A stretch of DNA of 64,000 bases from Methylobacterium oryzihabitans. GTDB taxonomy: Bacteria; Pseudomonadota; Alphaproteobacteria; Rhizobiales; Beijerinckiaceae. The notes beneath the pieces were generated by a model that ran no database searches, had not been told where the DNA came from, and saw only the letters and a list, made by a program, of their open reading frames with translations. The stretch lies in assembly GCF_004004555.2 (NCBI RefSeq), contig NZ_SACP01000020.1, positions 41,275 through 105,274 on the forward strand, read 5' to 3'. Positions 1-10,900 of the stretch are shown piece by piece; position 1 is the stretch's first letter; each line of letters begins with the position of its first letter. Both the position numbers and the translations under genes were made by a program.

Positions 1-1075
1 CCAGTTCCTCCACCCGCCGCATCCCGGCGGCGATGTCCGCGGCCGTGACCGGGAGCGGCAGGTTGGGGATGTGGGGGGCGGTCATCGTCAGGGCGGCGAC
101 GGCGTCGATCTCCTCGTCCGTCGCCCCGGCCATGCCGAGCTCCGCCAGCCGGACCGGCAGGCCGACCTCGCGCAGGAAGCCCATCAGGTCGCGGATCTCG
201 GCCTCCGGCCGGCGCTCGACGGCGAGCTGCACCACCACCGCGTAGGCGACCTGCTCGCCGTGCGGCGCATCCCGGGCGCCGCGCGCCTTGACGAGGCCGC
301 GCGTCATCGCGTGGGCGAGCGACAGGCCGCCATTCTCGAAGCCGAGCCCGCTCATCAGGATGCACGCCTCGACGGTGGCCTCCAGGTCCGGCGTGACCTC
401 GCCGCGCTCCACCGCCGCGAGGGCGGAGGCCGCATGGGCCCGCAGGGTGCGGTAGCCGGCCTCCGCGATCGCGGCGCCGATCAGCAGCGGCCGGGTGCCG
501 AACGGGGTGAGGCCGGTGCCGGCCCGGCACCCTTGCGCCTCGAACGCCTTGGTGACGGCGTCGCCGATGCCGGCGCGCAGGAACCGCGCCGGCGCCCGGG
601 CGATCAGCGCCGTGTCGACCACCACCGCGTCGGGGTTGCGCGCCATGCGCTCGACCGCGACCATGACGTGGGCGTCGTCGTAGACCGCGTAGGTGGCGCT
701 GGTCGGCGCGTCGTTCGACGCGATGGTCGGCACCGTGACCACCGGAACCCCGAGCCGCTCCGCCACCCCCTTGCCGACGTCGAGGGTCTTGCCGCCGCCC
801 GCCGCGACGACGAGGCCCGGCCGGTCGCCGCGGACCTGCTCCGCTAGGGCCTCGATCGCCGCGTGGGTGATCTCGCCGGAAAAGGACGTGACGCGCGCCG
901 TCACACCCGCCTCGCGCAGGCTCGCCGCGACCGGCTCGGCGAGCAGCGCGTGGACGCCGGCATCGATCACGACGCAGGCGGACCCGGCGAGCCCCCTGGC
1001 GATCCGGCCGAGGTCGCGGACGGCACCGGGCCCCTGGTGGTAGCGCGGCGGCGCCCCGAAGATCCTCACGCTCAT
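1..1075 (-). CDS. Glycerol dehydrogenase-like iron/zinc alcohol dehydrogenase (3' end cut by window edge)
   Basis: Leftward reading frame of about 358 codons with no stop before the window edge, so the C-terminus is missing. I read it from the complementary strand. It starts ATG at 1075 (MSVRIFGAPPRYHQGPGA). An N-terminal nucleotide-binding part carries GGGKTLDVGKGVA, followed by TIASNDAPTSA, both typical of the GldA branch of group III NAD-dependent alcohol dehydrogenases. The metal ligands of that family appear to be present (Asp in GIGDAVTK, His in SLAHAMTRG, His in APHGEQVAY). It lies 10 bp behind the short-chain dehydrogenase and probably ends the liv/ligase operon. The substrate is probably a small polyol or hydroxyketone, but that is inferred. 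Maleylacetate reductase is a less likely alternative. Confidence 0.8.
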   Translation of the reverse strand, partial: MSVRIFGAPPRYHQGPGAVRDLGRIARGLAGSACVVIDAGVHALLAEPVAASLREAGVTARVTSFSGEITHAAIEALAEQVRGDRPGLVVAAGGGKTLDVGKGVAERLGVPVVTVPTIASNDAPTSATYAVYDDAHVMVAVERMARNPDAVVVDTALIARAPARFLRAGIGDAVTKAFEAQGCRAGTGLTPFGTRPLLIGAAIAEAGYRTLRAHAASALAAVERGEVTPDLEATVEACILMSGLGFENGGLSLAHAMTRGLVKARGARDAPHGEQVAYAVVVQLAVERRPEAEIRDLMGFLREVGLPVRLAELGMAGATDEEIDAVAALTMTAPHIPNLPLPVTAADIAAGMRRVEEL

Positions 1076-1085
1076 GCGGTTCTCC

Positions 1086-1886
1086 TCACGCAGCGGTGCG
1101 GGGGTCGAGGTCGTCGAGGGCGAAGGCGTCGCTCGGCGCCCCGAAGGCGCAGTAGCCGCCGTCGACCGGCAGGGTGATCCCGGTGACGAAGCGCGCCCGG
1201 TCGGAGGCGAGGAAGACCATCGCCTCGGCGATGTCCTCGGGGGCGCCGAGCAGCCCCATCGGCGTGCGGCGGCGGATGCGGGCCGGGTCGATGCGCCCGG
1301 CGGCGATCAGCCCCTCGGTGAGCGGGGTCAGGATGTAGCCCGGCGCCACGGCGTTGACCCGGATGTTGTGCGGCCCCCATTCGCAGCCGAGCACCCGGGT
1401 CAGCATGCCGATGCCGGCCTTGGCGGCGCTGTAGGCGGTGCGGACCGGCAGGCCGAGGACGCCGGCGATCGAGTTGAGGTTCAGGATCGCGCCGCCGCCC
1501 TGGCGCATCATGTGCGGGGCGACGGTCTTCGACACGAGGTAGGTGCCGGTGAGGTGGACGTCGATGAGCCGCTGCCAGTGGTCGAGCGGCTGCTCGACCG
1601 TCGGCACGAAGCTGTCGGCGATGCCGGCATTGTTGACCAGCACGTCGATCCGGCCGAAGCGGGCGAGCGTCGCCTCGACCATCGCGGCGACGTCGGCCTC
1701 CTTCGACACGTCGCCGCCGGCGGCGGCGTGGCCCTCGCCCAGGGTCCGGGCCGCCTCCTGCGCCGCCGCGAGGTGCAGGTCGTTGACCATCACCCGCGCG
1801 CCCTCCCGGGCGAAGGCCGTCGCGGTGGCGAGCCCCAGCCCGCTGCCCGCGCCGGTGATGAGCGCGACCTTGTCCTTCAACTGCAT
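1086..1886 (-). CDS. SDR family NAD(P)-dependent oxidoreductase
   Basis: A 266-residue classical short-chain dehydrogenase/reductase. The Rossmann motif TGAGSGLG is at residues 11-18, NNAG at 85-88, catalytic Ser139 and the YxxxK pair Tyr152/Lys156, followed by a GxxxTP-type loop (APGYILTPL). The length is standard for the family. It is cotranscribed with the ABC importer genes upstream (40 bp after livF) and the GldA-like gene downstream. In this setting it probably oxidises a hydroxyacyl-CoA or hydroxy intermediate of the imported compound, but sequence alone does not fix the substrate. Confidence 0.88.
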   Translation of the reverse strand: MQLKDKVALITGAGSGLGLATATAFAREGARVMVNDLHLAAAQEAARTLGEGHAAAGGDVSKEADVAAMVEATLARFGRIDVLVNNAGIADSFVPTVEQPLDHWQRLIDVHLTGTYLVSKTVAPHMMRQGGGAILNLNSIAGVLGLPVRTAYSAAKAGIGMLTRVLGCEWGPHNIRVNAVAPGYILTPLTEGLIAAGRIDPARIRRRTPMGLLGAPEDIAEAMVFLASDRARFVTGITLPVDGGYCAFGAPSDAFALDDLDPRTAA

Positions 1887-1926
1887 CGCTGAGTTCCTTG
1901 CTGCGGCCCGTCGCCGGGCGGGGGCG

Positions 1927-3357
<1,431 letters not shown>

Positions 3358-3361
<4 letters not shown>

Positions 3362-4422
3362 CGGGCGCCTCCGCGGCGGGCGAGGCGGGCCAGTACGGCG
3401 CGCAAGGGGGCGATCAGCCCCTTGGGCAGGTAGAGGACCGCGAGCATGAGGATGATGCCGTAGACGACGAGGTGCAGGCCGAGGAACGAGCCGCCGAGGG
3501 TGCCGCGGGTGATCTCGGCCAGCGGCGCGAGCAGCACCGCGCCGAGGAGCGGCCCGAACACCGTGCCTTGGCCACCGATGATGCTCATCAAGGCCATGTC
3601 GATCGACAGGTCGACGCCGATCAGCCGCTCGGCGTTCACGTAGCGGAAGAACTGGGCGTAGAAGCCGCCGCCGATCCCGGTCATGAAGGCGCTGATCGCC
3701 AGCGCGACGAGCTGGTAGCGGGCCGGGCTGATGCCGAGGGATTCGGCGGCGTCGCGGTCGCCCCGGATCGCCTTGAGGTAGAAGCCGAGCTTCGAGCGTT
3801 CGAGCGCCCAGGTCGCCGCGAGCGCCCCGGCGAGCAGCGCGACGATGAGGTAGTAGTACGGCGCCTTGCCGTTGAACTGCAGCGCCGCGAGGCTCTCGCC
3901 GGCCAGCGGCACCGTCAGCCCGGCCGCGCCGTTGACCGGGATGCCGAGGACGCTCTCGGTGTTCTCGACCCAGATCCGGATCATCTCCGCGAAGGCGATC
4001 GTGGTCAGGGCGAAGTACGGCCCGCGCAGGCGGAAGGTCGGGTAGCCGACCACGACCGAGAGCGCCGCGGCGAGCAGGCCGCCGACCGGCAGGCCGAGCC
4101 ACGGCGACAGGCCGAGGCCGGTGAACAGAAGCACCGTGGCGTAGCCGCCGACGCCCGCGAACATCGCGTGTCCGATCGAGAGCTGGCCGACATAGCCGCA
4201 GACGAAGTTCCAGGCGGTCGCCATGTAGGCGAAGAACAGCACGACGATGCAGGAATGCAGCAGGTAGGAATCCGCGACGAGCGGCAGCGCCAGCGCCGCG
4301 AGGCCGATCAGCGCCAGGGCGAGGAGACCCGCCGGGGAGACGCCGCCGGCGGCGGCGCGGCGCGGCCGGCCGGCGGGCAGGCGGGCGGCGCTCTCGTGGA
4401 GCCGGTTCGGGTGGGCGGTCAT
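3358..4422 (-). CDS. livM: Branched-chain amino acid-type ABC transporter permease LivM
   Basis: 354-residue polytopic inner-membrane protein. A short cytoplasmic N-terminus (about 45 residues, rich in Arg/Ala) is followed by hydrophobic segments and the family signature GQLSIGHAMFAGVGGYA. The EAA-type coupling region is YLKAIRGDRDAAESLGI, and GGQGTVFGPLLGA follows further on. The ATG is at 4422, overlapping the livH stop by one base (TGATG). It forms the membrane channel with LivH. Confidence 0.93.
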
Positions 4423-5315
4423 CAGGCGCGTCCCATCAGGCCGCTCGGCCGCACGAGGAGGATCAGGACGAACAGGCCGAGGGACAGGATCGCCGCCGAG
4501 GTCGCCGGCACGAACTGCGAGGCCAGCGCCTCGAACACCCCGATGACGAGGCCGCCGACGATCGAGCCCGGGATGCTGCCGATGCCGCCGAGCACCACGA
4601 CGATGAACGAGCGGATGCCGAAGCTGAGGCCGACCTGCGGGGTGATCGGGATGAAGGTCGCGAGCAGCGAGCCGAACAGGCCGAGCAGGGCCGCGCCGAT
4701 GCCGAAGGTCACCGCGTAGACCAGCGGCACGTCGATCCCCGACAGGGCGGCGGCGTCGCGGTTCTGGGCGGTGGCGCGGATCGCCCGGCCCATCCGGGTG
4801 CTGCGCAGCCACAGCGACAGCGACACCGCGGCGAGGATCGCCGCCAGGAAGGCGATGAGGCGCTGCATGTTGACGGGGATCGGCCCGAGCATCAGCGGCG
4901 CCAGCGCGAGGCCCGACGAGGCCGAGCGCACGTCGGGGCCGAAGGCCATCAGCGCGAGGTTGTCGATGACGAGGTAGACGCCCGCGGTGAGCAGCAGCGC
5001 GCTCAGCGGCTCGACCACCAGCGCGCTCTCGCGCCGGATCAGCGGCGCGATGACGACGCTCTGGATCAGGAAGCCGACCGCGAACAGCAGCGGCACCGTG
5101 ACGACGACGCTGGCATAGGGGTCGATGCCGGCGAGCGCCTGGAGCCAGAACGCCGCGTAGAGCGCCAGCATCAGCAGCGAGCCGTGCGCGAAGTTGACGA
5201 CGCGCATCACGCCGAAGATGAGGCTCAGCCCGAGCGCGACGCCGCCGTAGACGCCGCCGATCAGGAGTCCGTTCACGAGCGCGAAGGAGAGGATCAGGGG
5301 GTCCATGGGGCCCAT
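4422..5315 (-). CDS. livH: Branched-chain amino acid-type ABC transporter permease LivH
   Basis: 297 residues with about eight hydrophobic segments. Family motifs are GGVYGGVALGLSLIFGVMRV near the N-terminus, RAIRATAQNRDAAALSGID as the ATPase-coupling loop, and GGIGSIPGSIVGG. Two in-frame ATGs at 5315 and 5306 are both possible and neither has a clear ribosome-binding site; I give the longer form. The gene follows the binding-protein gene by about 40 bp and is coupled to livM. Confidence 0.92.
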   Translation of the reverse strand: MGPMDPLILSFALVNGLLIGGVYGGVALGLSLIFGVMRVVNFAHGSLLMLALYAAFWLQALAGIDPYASVVVTVPLLFAVGFLIQSVVIAPLIRRESALVVEPLSALLLTAGVYLVIDNLALMAFGPDVRSASSGLALAPLMLGPIPVNMQRLIAFLAAILAAVSLSLWLRSTRMGRAIRATAQNRDAAALSGIDVPLVYAVTFGIGAALLGLFGSLLATFIPITPQVGLSFGIRSFIVVVLGGIGSIPGSIVGGLVIGVFEALASQFVPATSAAILSLGLFVLILLVRPSGLMGRA

Positions 5316-5353
5316 GCGTGTCGGGCCGGCGGCCCGCCGCCCCCGTTCGCGCG

Positions 5354-6634
5354 TCAGGAGCGGGCGCCGAAGGCCGGCACCGGCCAGGCCGGCTTGGTGT
5401 CGGGGGCGCGGCTCGCCGCCGGCCACACCGTGCGGCGCTGGCCGTTCAGGTTCTGCGAGATCGCACCATGCGCGAAGGTGTTCTGGCCCTGCTCGTCGAA
5501 CTTGATGCGCTGGTAGCCGACATACATCGCCGGGCCGGACGTGAGGTCGGTCGCCGCGATGGCGTCGCGCAGGGCCTGCCGGTCGGCGCTGCGGGCCCGC
5601 TCCAGGGCGTCGCGGATGACGTACATCACCGAGAAGCCCTGCGCCCCGTAGGCGCTCATGCCGTAGCCGAGCGTGTCGCGGAACCGCTTCTCGACGTCGA
5701 CGAACTCGGGCAGCGGCTCGCCCTGGAGGGCGTCGACCTGCCGGTCCTCCTGCACGAAGTAGTAGGCGACGGCCTTGGGCGAGACCGCCTTGTAGAACGA
5801 CGGGTCCTCGGTGCCGCCACCGACCGAGTGCAGGCCGAAGGGCAGGTTGAGCTGCTGCTCGAAGAGCTGGCGCGACAGCAGCAGATGGTCGGGGGTGTAG
5901 AAGGCGGCGATCAGCGCGTCGGGCCTGGCGGCGCGGATCTTGAGGAGCTGGGCCGAGAAGTCGACCTGGTTGGGCGGCGCGGCCTCGTCGAGGACGAGGG
6001 TGTAGCCGCGCTCCTTGGCGAGCTTGCGCACGTTGGCGGCGTGCGAGCGGCCCCAGTCCGAGCCCTCGTAGAAGATCGCCAGGGTCTTGGGGCCCTGCCC
6101 CGTCTCCGTCTTGAGCATGTCGATGGCGTCGAGCTGCTCGCGGGCGTCGTAGGTCGCCTTGTTGTTGATGCGGAAGACGTACTTGAAGTTCCGCTCGGTG
6201 ATCTCGTCCTTCACCGCCCCCATCACGATCCAGGGCGTCTTGTAGCGCTCGGCCAGTTCGGTGGCCGGGAAGGTGACGGCGCTGTTGAAGGCGCCGCCGA
6301 TCACCGCGACGTTCTCGCGCTGGATCAGCCGCTCGGTCTCCGACGAGCCGATGTCGGGCTTCGACTGCGAATCGGCGAAGACGAGCTTGAGCTTGGCGCC
6401 GCCCATCGCCTTGATCCCGCCGGCGGCGTTGATCTGGTCGACGGCGATCTGCACGCCGGTGCGGGCCTGCTGGCCGATGGCGGCCGAGCCGCCGCTGAGC
6501 GGCAGCACCCAGCCGACCGGGATCTCGGCCTGGGCCAGGGCTCCGGTGGCGAAGCCTCCGGTGGCGAAGGCCGTGGCGGAGAGCGCGAGGGCGCCGCGCA
6601 CCAGGACCGCGCGTCGCGACAACGTGGTCGTCAT
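5354..6634 (-). CDS. ABC transporter periplasmic substrate-binding protein (LivJ/HAAT-type)
   Basis: 426 residues. The N-terminus has an Arg-Arg pair at 7-8 followed by a hydrophobic stretch and a likely cleavage after ALAQA (about residue 35), so it may be exported by Tat or Sec. The mature part begins IPVGWVLPLSGGSAAIGQQ, the usual opening of type I periplasmic binding proteins of the branched-chain-amino-acid/amide class. It lies between the acyl-CoA ligase gene and livH in one operon. The ligand is unknown. Relatives bind amino acids, amides, short acids or aromatic acids, and the neighbouring ligase favours an acid. Confidence 0.9.
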   Translation of the reverse strand: MTTTLSRRAVLVRGALALSATAFATGGFATGALAQAEIPVGWVLPLSGGSAAIGQQARTGVQIAVDQINAAGGIKAMGGAKLKLVFADSQSKPDIGSSETERLIQRENVAVIGGAFNSAVTFPATELAERYKTPWIVMGAVKDEITERNFKYVFRINNKATYDAREQLDAIDMLKTETGQGPKTLAIFYEGSDWGRSHAANVRKLAKERGYTLVLDEAAPPNQVDFSAQLLKIRAARPDALIAAFYTPDHLLLSRQLFEQQLNLPFGLHSVGGGTEDPSFYKAVSPKAVAYYFVQEDRQVDALQGEPLPEFVDVEKRFRDTLGYGMSAYGAQGFSVMYVIRDALERARSADRQALRDAIAATDLTSGPAMYVGYQRIKFDEQGQNTFAHGAISQNLNGQRRTVWPAASRAPDTKPAWPVPAFGARS

Positions 6635-6750
6635 CGGGCTTTTCCTCCTGATTGTCCTTGGCGGGCCGCTCGGGCGGCCTCTTGACGGTCAGCTTCGAAG
6701 ACGCGCCGGACCTCCGCAAGGCGGGTCCTGGGCTGGTGGAAAGACCACTG

Positions 6751-8334
6751 TCACGCGGCCGGCTCCTCGGCGAAGCGCGCCCGCAGCGCGGTCTTCAGCA
6801 CCTTGCCCATCGGGTTCTTCGGCAATTCGTCGAGGACGAGCCAGCGGCGCGGGCGGGCGTAGTCGGCCAGCCGCTCGGCGCAGAAGGCGGCGAGCGCCGC
6901 GGTGTCGAGGCGGCCGGGCTCGCGCGGCACCACGCAGGCGGCGACGTCCTCGCCGAGGCCCGGATGCGGGACCGCGATCACCGCCGCCTCGCGCACGTCC
7001 GGATGCCGGTAGAGCACCTCCTCGACCGCCACCGAGGCGACCTTCAGGCCGCCGCGGTTGATGACGTCCTTGCGCCGGTCGGTGAAGTACAGGAAGCCGT
7101 CGGCGTCGAGATGGCCGACGTCGCCGGTGCGGATGCCGCCCTGCACGAAGGCCTCGGCGGTGGCGGCGGGGTTGCGGAAGTAGCCCCTGGCGACACCCGG
7201 GCCGCGAAGCAGGATCTCGCCGGTCTCGCCGGGTCCCAGCGGCGCGCCCGCCTCGTCGACGATCGTCACCGCGCAATGGGGCATCGCGCTGCCGATCGAG
7301 CCGAGCTTGTCCTCCATCAGCGCCGGTTCGAGCCGCGTGCCGCTCGGGCCGCTCTCGGTCATGCCGTAGATCTGCACCTGCTCGACATGGGGCCAGTGCG
7401 CGGCGAGCCGGCGGATCACGTCCGGCGGCATCGCCGAGCCGCCGTAGCCGATCCGGCGCAGGCTCGACACGTCGGTGGGGCGCACGGCGAACTCCTCCAT
7501 CAGGAAATGCACCACGGACGGGACCCCGTGGTAGAAGGTCGTGCGCTCGGAGGCGATCAGGCGCAGGCGGCCGCGGTTGTCGAGCGGCTCCTCCAGCACG
7601 AGGCCGGCGCCGGCGATCCAGCACGACATCGCCCCGAGGTTGAGCGGCGAACTGGTGAAGAACGGCCAGCCGCCCTGGTAGAGGTCTTCGGCCCGCAGGC
7701 CCAGCGCCTCGCCGCAGGCGAGCCCGGCGCCGAGCATCGTGGCGTGGCTGTGCATCACCGCCTTGGAGCGCGCGGTGGTGCCCGAGGTGAACAGCAGGCA
7801 GCCGAGGCGGTCGGGGTCCGGATCCTCCGCGGGCGCGGCGCCGAACTCCCCGGCCAGGGGCTCGGGCCACAGCTCGGCGCCCGCCGGCGCCCCCTCCCCG
7901 GCCGCGGGCGGCCCGACCACGAGGGGGCGGACGGCCGGGGCGAGCCGGGCGAGCCGGGCCGCCCCGGCGGCCGTGCAGGCGATCGCCGCCGGCTCGGCGA
8001 GGGCGAGGGCGTGCCCGAGCTCCTCGTCGGCGGCGCGGGTGTTGAACGGCACCACGGCGGCGCCGATCCGCAGGGCGCCGAGGGCGGTGAGCAGGCATTC
8101 CCGCCCGGCCTCGTTGCCGAGGAGCACGCCGATCCGGTCGCCCGTCCGCAGGCCGAGGGCGTGGAAGCCCGCCGCCACCGCGTCCATCCGCTGCACGAGC
8201 TGGCCGTAGGTGAGCCGGTCGCGCCAGCCGCCCGCCGCGTGGGCCGAGAGCGCGAGGCCGGTGCCGCCCTCCCGCGCTCGCCGGCGAAGGAGCTGCGGCA
8301 CGGTCAGGGACAGGAGGGAGGACGGATCGGTCAT
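6751..8334 (-). CDS. AMP-forming acyl-CoA synthetase/ligase
   Basis: 527 residues, ANL superfamily. The nucleotide P-loop reads FTSGTTARSKAVMHSH (A3 motif, with ARSK in place of the commoner GxPK). YGMTESGPSG is the A5 motif and TGDVGHLDADGF the A7 motif. The hinge is DRRKDVINRGGLKV, and the C-terminal catalytic lysine is in PKNPMGKVLK. It would activate the imported carboxylic acid to its CoA thioester in the cytoplasm. It heads the leftward operon with the ABC importer. I chose the ATG at 8334 because upstream codons in this frame do not look like protein. Confidence 0.9.
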   Translation of the reverse strand: MTDPSSLLSLTVPQLLRRRAREGGTGLALSAHAAGGWRDRLTYGQLVQRMDAVAAGFHALGLRTGDRIGVLLGNEAGRECLLTALGALRIGAAVVPFNTRAADEELGHALALAEPAAIACTAAGAARLARLAPAVRPLVVGPPAAGEGAPAGAELWPEPLAGEFGAAPAEDPDPDRLGCLLFTSGTTARSKAVMHSHATMLGAGLACGEALGLRAEDLYQGGWPFFTSSPLNLGAMSCWIAGAGLVLEEPLDNRGRLRLIASERTTFYHGVPSVVHFLMEEFAVRPTDVSSLRRIGYGGSAMPPDVIRRLAAHWPHVEQVQIYGMTESGPSGTRLEPALMEDKLGSIGSAMPHCAVTIVDEAGAPLGPGETGEILLRGPGVARGYFRNPAATAEAFVQGGIRTGDVGHLDADGFLYFTDRRKDVINRGGLKVASVAVEEVLYRHPDVREAAVIAVPHPGLGEDVAACVVPREPGRLDTAALAAFCAERLADYARPRRWLVLDELPKNPMGKVLKTALRARFAEEPAA

Positions 8335-8538
8335 CGGGCGGGCGCTCCGCGTCTCAGCAGATTTCGCGAACGTGGCTGCCGGTTCTGCGACACAACAGGA
8401 ATCCAGCCGGGCGCCATCTCGCCCGCCGCGGGCGCGTCCCGTCAAAGCCCGGTTTGGTCTCGTCGCCGGACCATTGAGCCGATTGCCGGGCGCCGCCCCG
8501 GGCCGCCATGGAGGGGCGGACGACCCGGGAGGCAGGAC
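8335..8538. promoter_or_regulatory. Divergent promoter region between the ligase/importer operon and the qor/acyl-CoA dehydrogenase operon
   Basis: About 200 bp separate two divergent start codons, so both promoters must lie here. An inverted repeat TGGTC-N9-GACCA at 8455-8473 could bind a regulator; the tandem GntR protein encoded at the far end of the locus is the obvious candidate. No convincing -35/-10 pair could be assigned by eye. Confidence 0.4.
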
Positions 8539-9513
8539 GTGCGCGCCATCGAGATGCGGATCGACGCCCATGGCGGCCCCGAGCGGCTCGCCCCCGTCGC
8601 GGTCGCGCTGCCGCCGCCGGGCGAGGGGCAGGTCCTGCTGCGCCAGACCGCGGTCGGGGTGAACTTCATCGACACCTATCACCGCCGCGGCGTGTTCCCG
8701 ATCCCGGCGCTCCCCGGCGCCATTGGCGTCGAGGCGGCCGGGATCGTCGAGGCGGCCGGCCCGGGGGTGGCGCTGCGGCCCGGCGACCGGGTCGCCTATG
8801 CCGGCCCGCCGGTCGGCAGCTACGCCAGCGCCCGGGTGATCGACGCCGCCCGCCTCGTGCGGATCCCGGACGGGATCCGGGACGAGGCCGCCGCCCTGAT
8901 GCTCAAGGGCATGACCGCCCACATGCTGTTCACCCGCGTGCGCCCCCTGCGCCCCGGCGACGCGGTGCTGGTCCACGCGGCGGCGGGCGGACTCGGCGTG
9001 CTGCTGGCGCAATGGGCGCGGGCCGCGGGCGCCCGGGTCATCGGCACGGTCGGCTCGCCGGCCAAGGCCGAGGTCGCCCGGGCAGCCGGGTGCGAGGCGG
9101 TGATCCTCCACCGCGAGCGGGACTTCGTCGCCGAGACGCTGCGGCTGACCGACGGCGCGGGCGTCGACGTCGTCTGCGAGGGCATCGGCGGGGACGTGCT
9201 CGCCCGCTCCCTCGACTGCCTGAGGCCGTTCGGCACCGCGATCAACCTCGGGCAGGCGGGCGAGGCGCTGGCGTCGGTCGATCTCGCGCGGCTCGGGCCG
9301 CAGCGGTCGCTGTCGGTGAGCGTGCCCGGCGTGTTCGCGCACCTGCGCACCCTGCCCGACCTCCAGGCGGGGGCCGACGCGATGTTCGCGATGGTGGAGC
9401 GGGGCGACCTGCGCCCGGCGATCGGCCTGCTCGCGCCGCTCGCCGATGCCGGCGCGGTCCACCGCCGGCTCGAGGCCGGCGACACGACCGGCGCCACCGT
9501 GCTGCTGCCGTGA
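8539..9513 (+). CDS. Zinc-independent quinone oxidoreductase (QOR/zeta-crystallin type MDR)
   Basis: 324 residues from a GTG at 8539, preceded at 6 bp by GGGAGG (8527-8532), which decides the start. The N-terminal GroES-like domain carries GVNFIDTYHRRG, the hallmark of the quinone oxidoreductase branch. The Rossmann domain has HAAAGGLGVLLAQWA as the NADPH site. There are no structural zinc cysteines. It is the first gene of the rightward operon with two acyl-CoA dehydrogenases and an enoyl-CoA hydratase. It may reduce an enone or enoyl intermediate of the same pathway. A paralogue lies at 40345-41325. Confidence 0.88.
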   Translation: MRAIEMRIDAHGGPERLAPVAVALPPPGEGQVLLRQTAVGVNFIDTYHRRGVFPIPALPGAIGVEAAGIVEAAGPGVALRPGDRVAYAGPPVGSYASARVIDAARLVRIPDGIRDEAAALMLKGMTAHMLFTRVRPLRPGDAVLVHAAAGGLGVLLAQWARAAGARVIGTVGSPAKAEVARAAGCEAVILHRERDFVAETLRLTDGAGVDVVCEGIGGDVLARSLDCLRPFGTAINLGQAGEALASVDLARLGPQRSLSVSVPGVFAHLRTLPDLQAGADAMFAMVERGDLRPAIGLLAPLADAGAVHRRLEAGDTTGATVLLP

Positions 9514-9540
9514 CCGGCGATTGGTCTTGAAGCAGGGCCA

Positions 9541-9564
9541 GCCCCGGCCTTGTCGCGCCGGGGC
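9541..9564 (+). terminator. Intergenic GC hairpin between qor and acyl-CoA dehydrogenase genes
   Basis: GCCCCGGC (9541-9548) pairs perfectly with GCCGGGGC (9557-9564) around an 8-base loop. There is no T-run, so it may be an attenuator or mRNA-stability hairpin rather than a strong terminator. Confidence 0.35.
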
Positions 9565-9596
9565 CCGGCGGCGAACCTCGGGACACCGAGCACGGA

Positions 9597-10775
9597 GTGA
9601 ACGGACGCGTGGACGCCTTCCTCACCGACGACGAGCGGGCCTTCCGGGCCGAGATCCGGGCGGCGATCCGCGCGATGCTGCCGCCGGACCTCGCCCGCCG
9701 GACCCGCGAGGGCATCCACCTGTCGCGCGAGGACATGGCGCGCTGGAACCGGATCCTCGATGCCCGCGGCTGGGCCGCCCACCACTGGCCCGCCTCCGCC
9801 GGCGGGCCGGGCTGGACGCCGATCCAGCGCTTCCTGTTCGAGGCCGAATGCGCGGCGGCCGACGCGCCGCCGCTCAGCGTGTTCGGGATCTACCTCGTCG
9901 GGCCGACGCTCGTCGCGTTCGGCTCGCAGGCCCAGCAGGACCGCTACCTGCCGGCGATCCGCTCGGGCGCCGAGTTCTGGTGCCAGGGCTACTCGGAGCC
10001 CGAGGCCGGCTCCGACCTCGCCTCGCTGCGCACCACCGCCCGCCGGGTCGAGGGCGGCTGGGTCGTCACCGGGCAGAAGGCGTGGACGACGGAAGGGCAC
10101 TTCGCCGACCTGATGATCTGCCTCGCCCGCACCAACCGGGAGGCCAAGCCCCAGGCCGGGCTGTCGCTGTTCGTCGTCGACATGCGGGCGCCGGGCGTCA
10201 CCATCGCCCCGGTGGTGACGATCGACGGCGGCCACAGCGTCAACTCGGTGTTCCTCGACGAGGTCCGGGTGCCCGACGACGCGCTGATCGGCGAGGTCGA
10301 CCGCGGCTGGGGCTACGCCAAGTTCCTGCTCGCCCACGAGCGCACCAACAACGCCCAGGTCCACCGCTCGCGCCGCGAGTTCGAGCGGCTGAAGGCGCTG
10401 GCGGCCGCCCGCCCCGGGCCGGACGGGGCGGTCCTCGACGACCCGGCCGTCCGGCGCCGCTTCGCGGTGGTCGAGGCGCACCTCGCCGGCCTCGAGGCGA
10501 CGGTGCTGCGCGTCCTCGTCGACCAGACCGAGGGCCGCGAGCCCGGGCCGGAGGCGTCGATCGTCAAGGTGATCGGCTCGCGGCTCCAGCAGGCGATCAG
10601 CGAGCTGGCGATGGACGTGATCGGCGAGGACGCCCTGACGATGCCCGACGCCGCCGGCGGCGAGGTCGCGGGCTGGACCGAGCGGCACCTCTTCCGGCGG
10701 GTGGTCACCATCTACGCCGGCTCGAACGAGATCCAGAAGACCATCATCGCCCGCGCCACGCTGGGCCTGCGCTGA
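9597..10775 (+). CDS. Acyl-CoA dehydrogenase family protein
   Basis: 392 residues from a GTG at 9597 (another GTG at 9609 is possible). The flavin/substrate region reads FWCQGYSEPEAGSDLASL followed by GWVVTGQKAWTT, a classic acyl-CoA dehydrogenase middle domain. The C-terminal helical domain ends with YAGSNEIQKTIIARATLGL, where family members keep the FAD-binding motif. It has the form found in FadE-type pairs, in which two dissimilar subunits are encoded side by side; the next gene is also an acyl-CoA dehydrogenase. Its role is probably alpha,beta-desaturation of the acyl-CoA made by the ligase. Confidence 0.9.
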   Translation: MNGRVDAFLTDDERAFRAEIRAAIRAMLPPDLARRTREGIHLSREDMARWNRILDARGWAAHHWPASAGGPGWTPIQRFLFEAECAAADAPPLSVFGIYLVGPTLVAFGSQAQQDRYLPAIRSGAEFWCQGYSEPEAGSDLASLRTTARRVEGGWVVTGQKAWTTEGHFADLMICLARTNREAKPQAGLSLFVVDMRAPGVTIAPVVTIDGGHSVNSVFLDEVRVPDDALIGEVDRGWGYAKFLLAHERTNNAQVHRSRREFERLKALAAARPGPDGAVLDDPAVRRRFAVVEAHLAGLEATVLRVLVDQTEGREPGPEASIVKVIGSRLQQAISELAMDVIGEDALTMPDAAGGEVAGWTERHLFRRVVTIYAGSNEIQKTIIARATLGLR

Positions 10776-10900
10776 TGCGGGCTTCGGACGAGTCGTTCCG
10801 AAATCCGCATCGGCCGCCCGCGCGACACTCGAGCGGAGCCGATTTTCGCATCGCGACAGCGACTGCAACGGAGTCGCCGAGCGATCAATCGACAATCGTA
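10774..10900 (+). repeat. Interspersed two-hairpin element, copy A
   Basis: The 5' module 10774-10811 folds as GATGCGG/CCGCATC with an inner TTCGGA/TCCGAA stem. The 3' module 10840-10898 is bounded by CGATTTTCG and CGACAATCG. The element starts inside the stop codon of the upstream gene and ends on the ATG used by the next gene. Copies lie at 27107-27212 and, 3' module only, 38584-38656, each immediately behind a rightward stop codon. Confidence 0.85.
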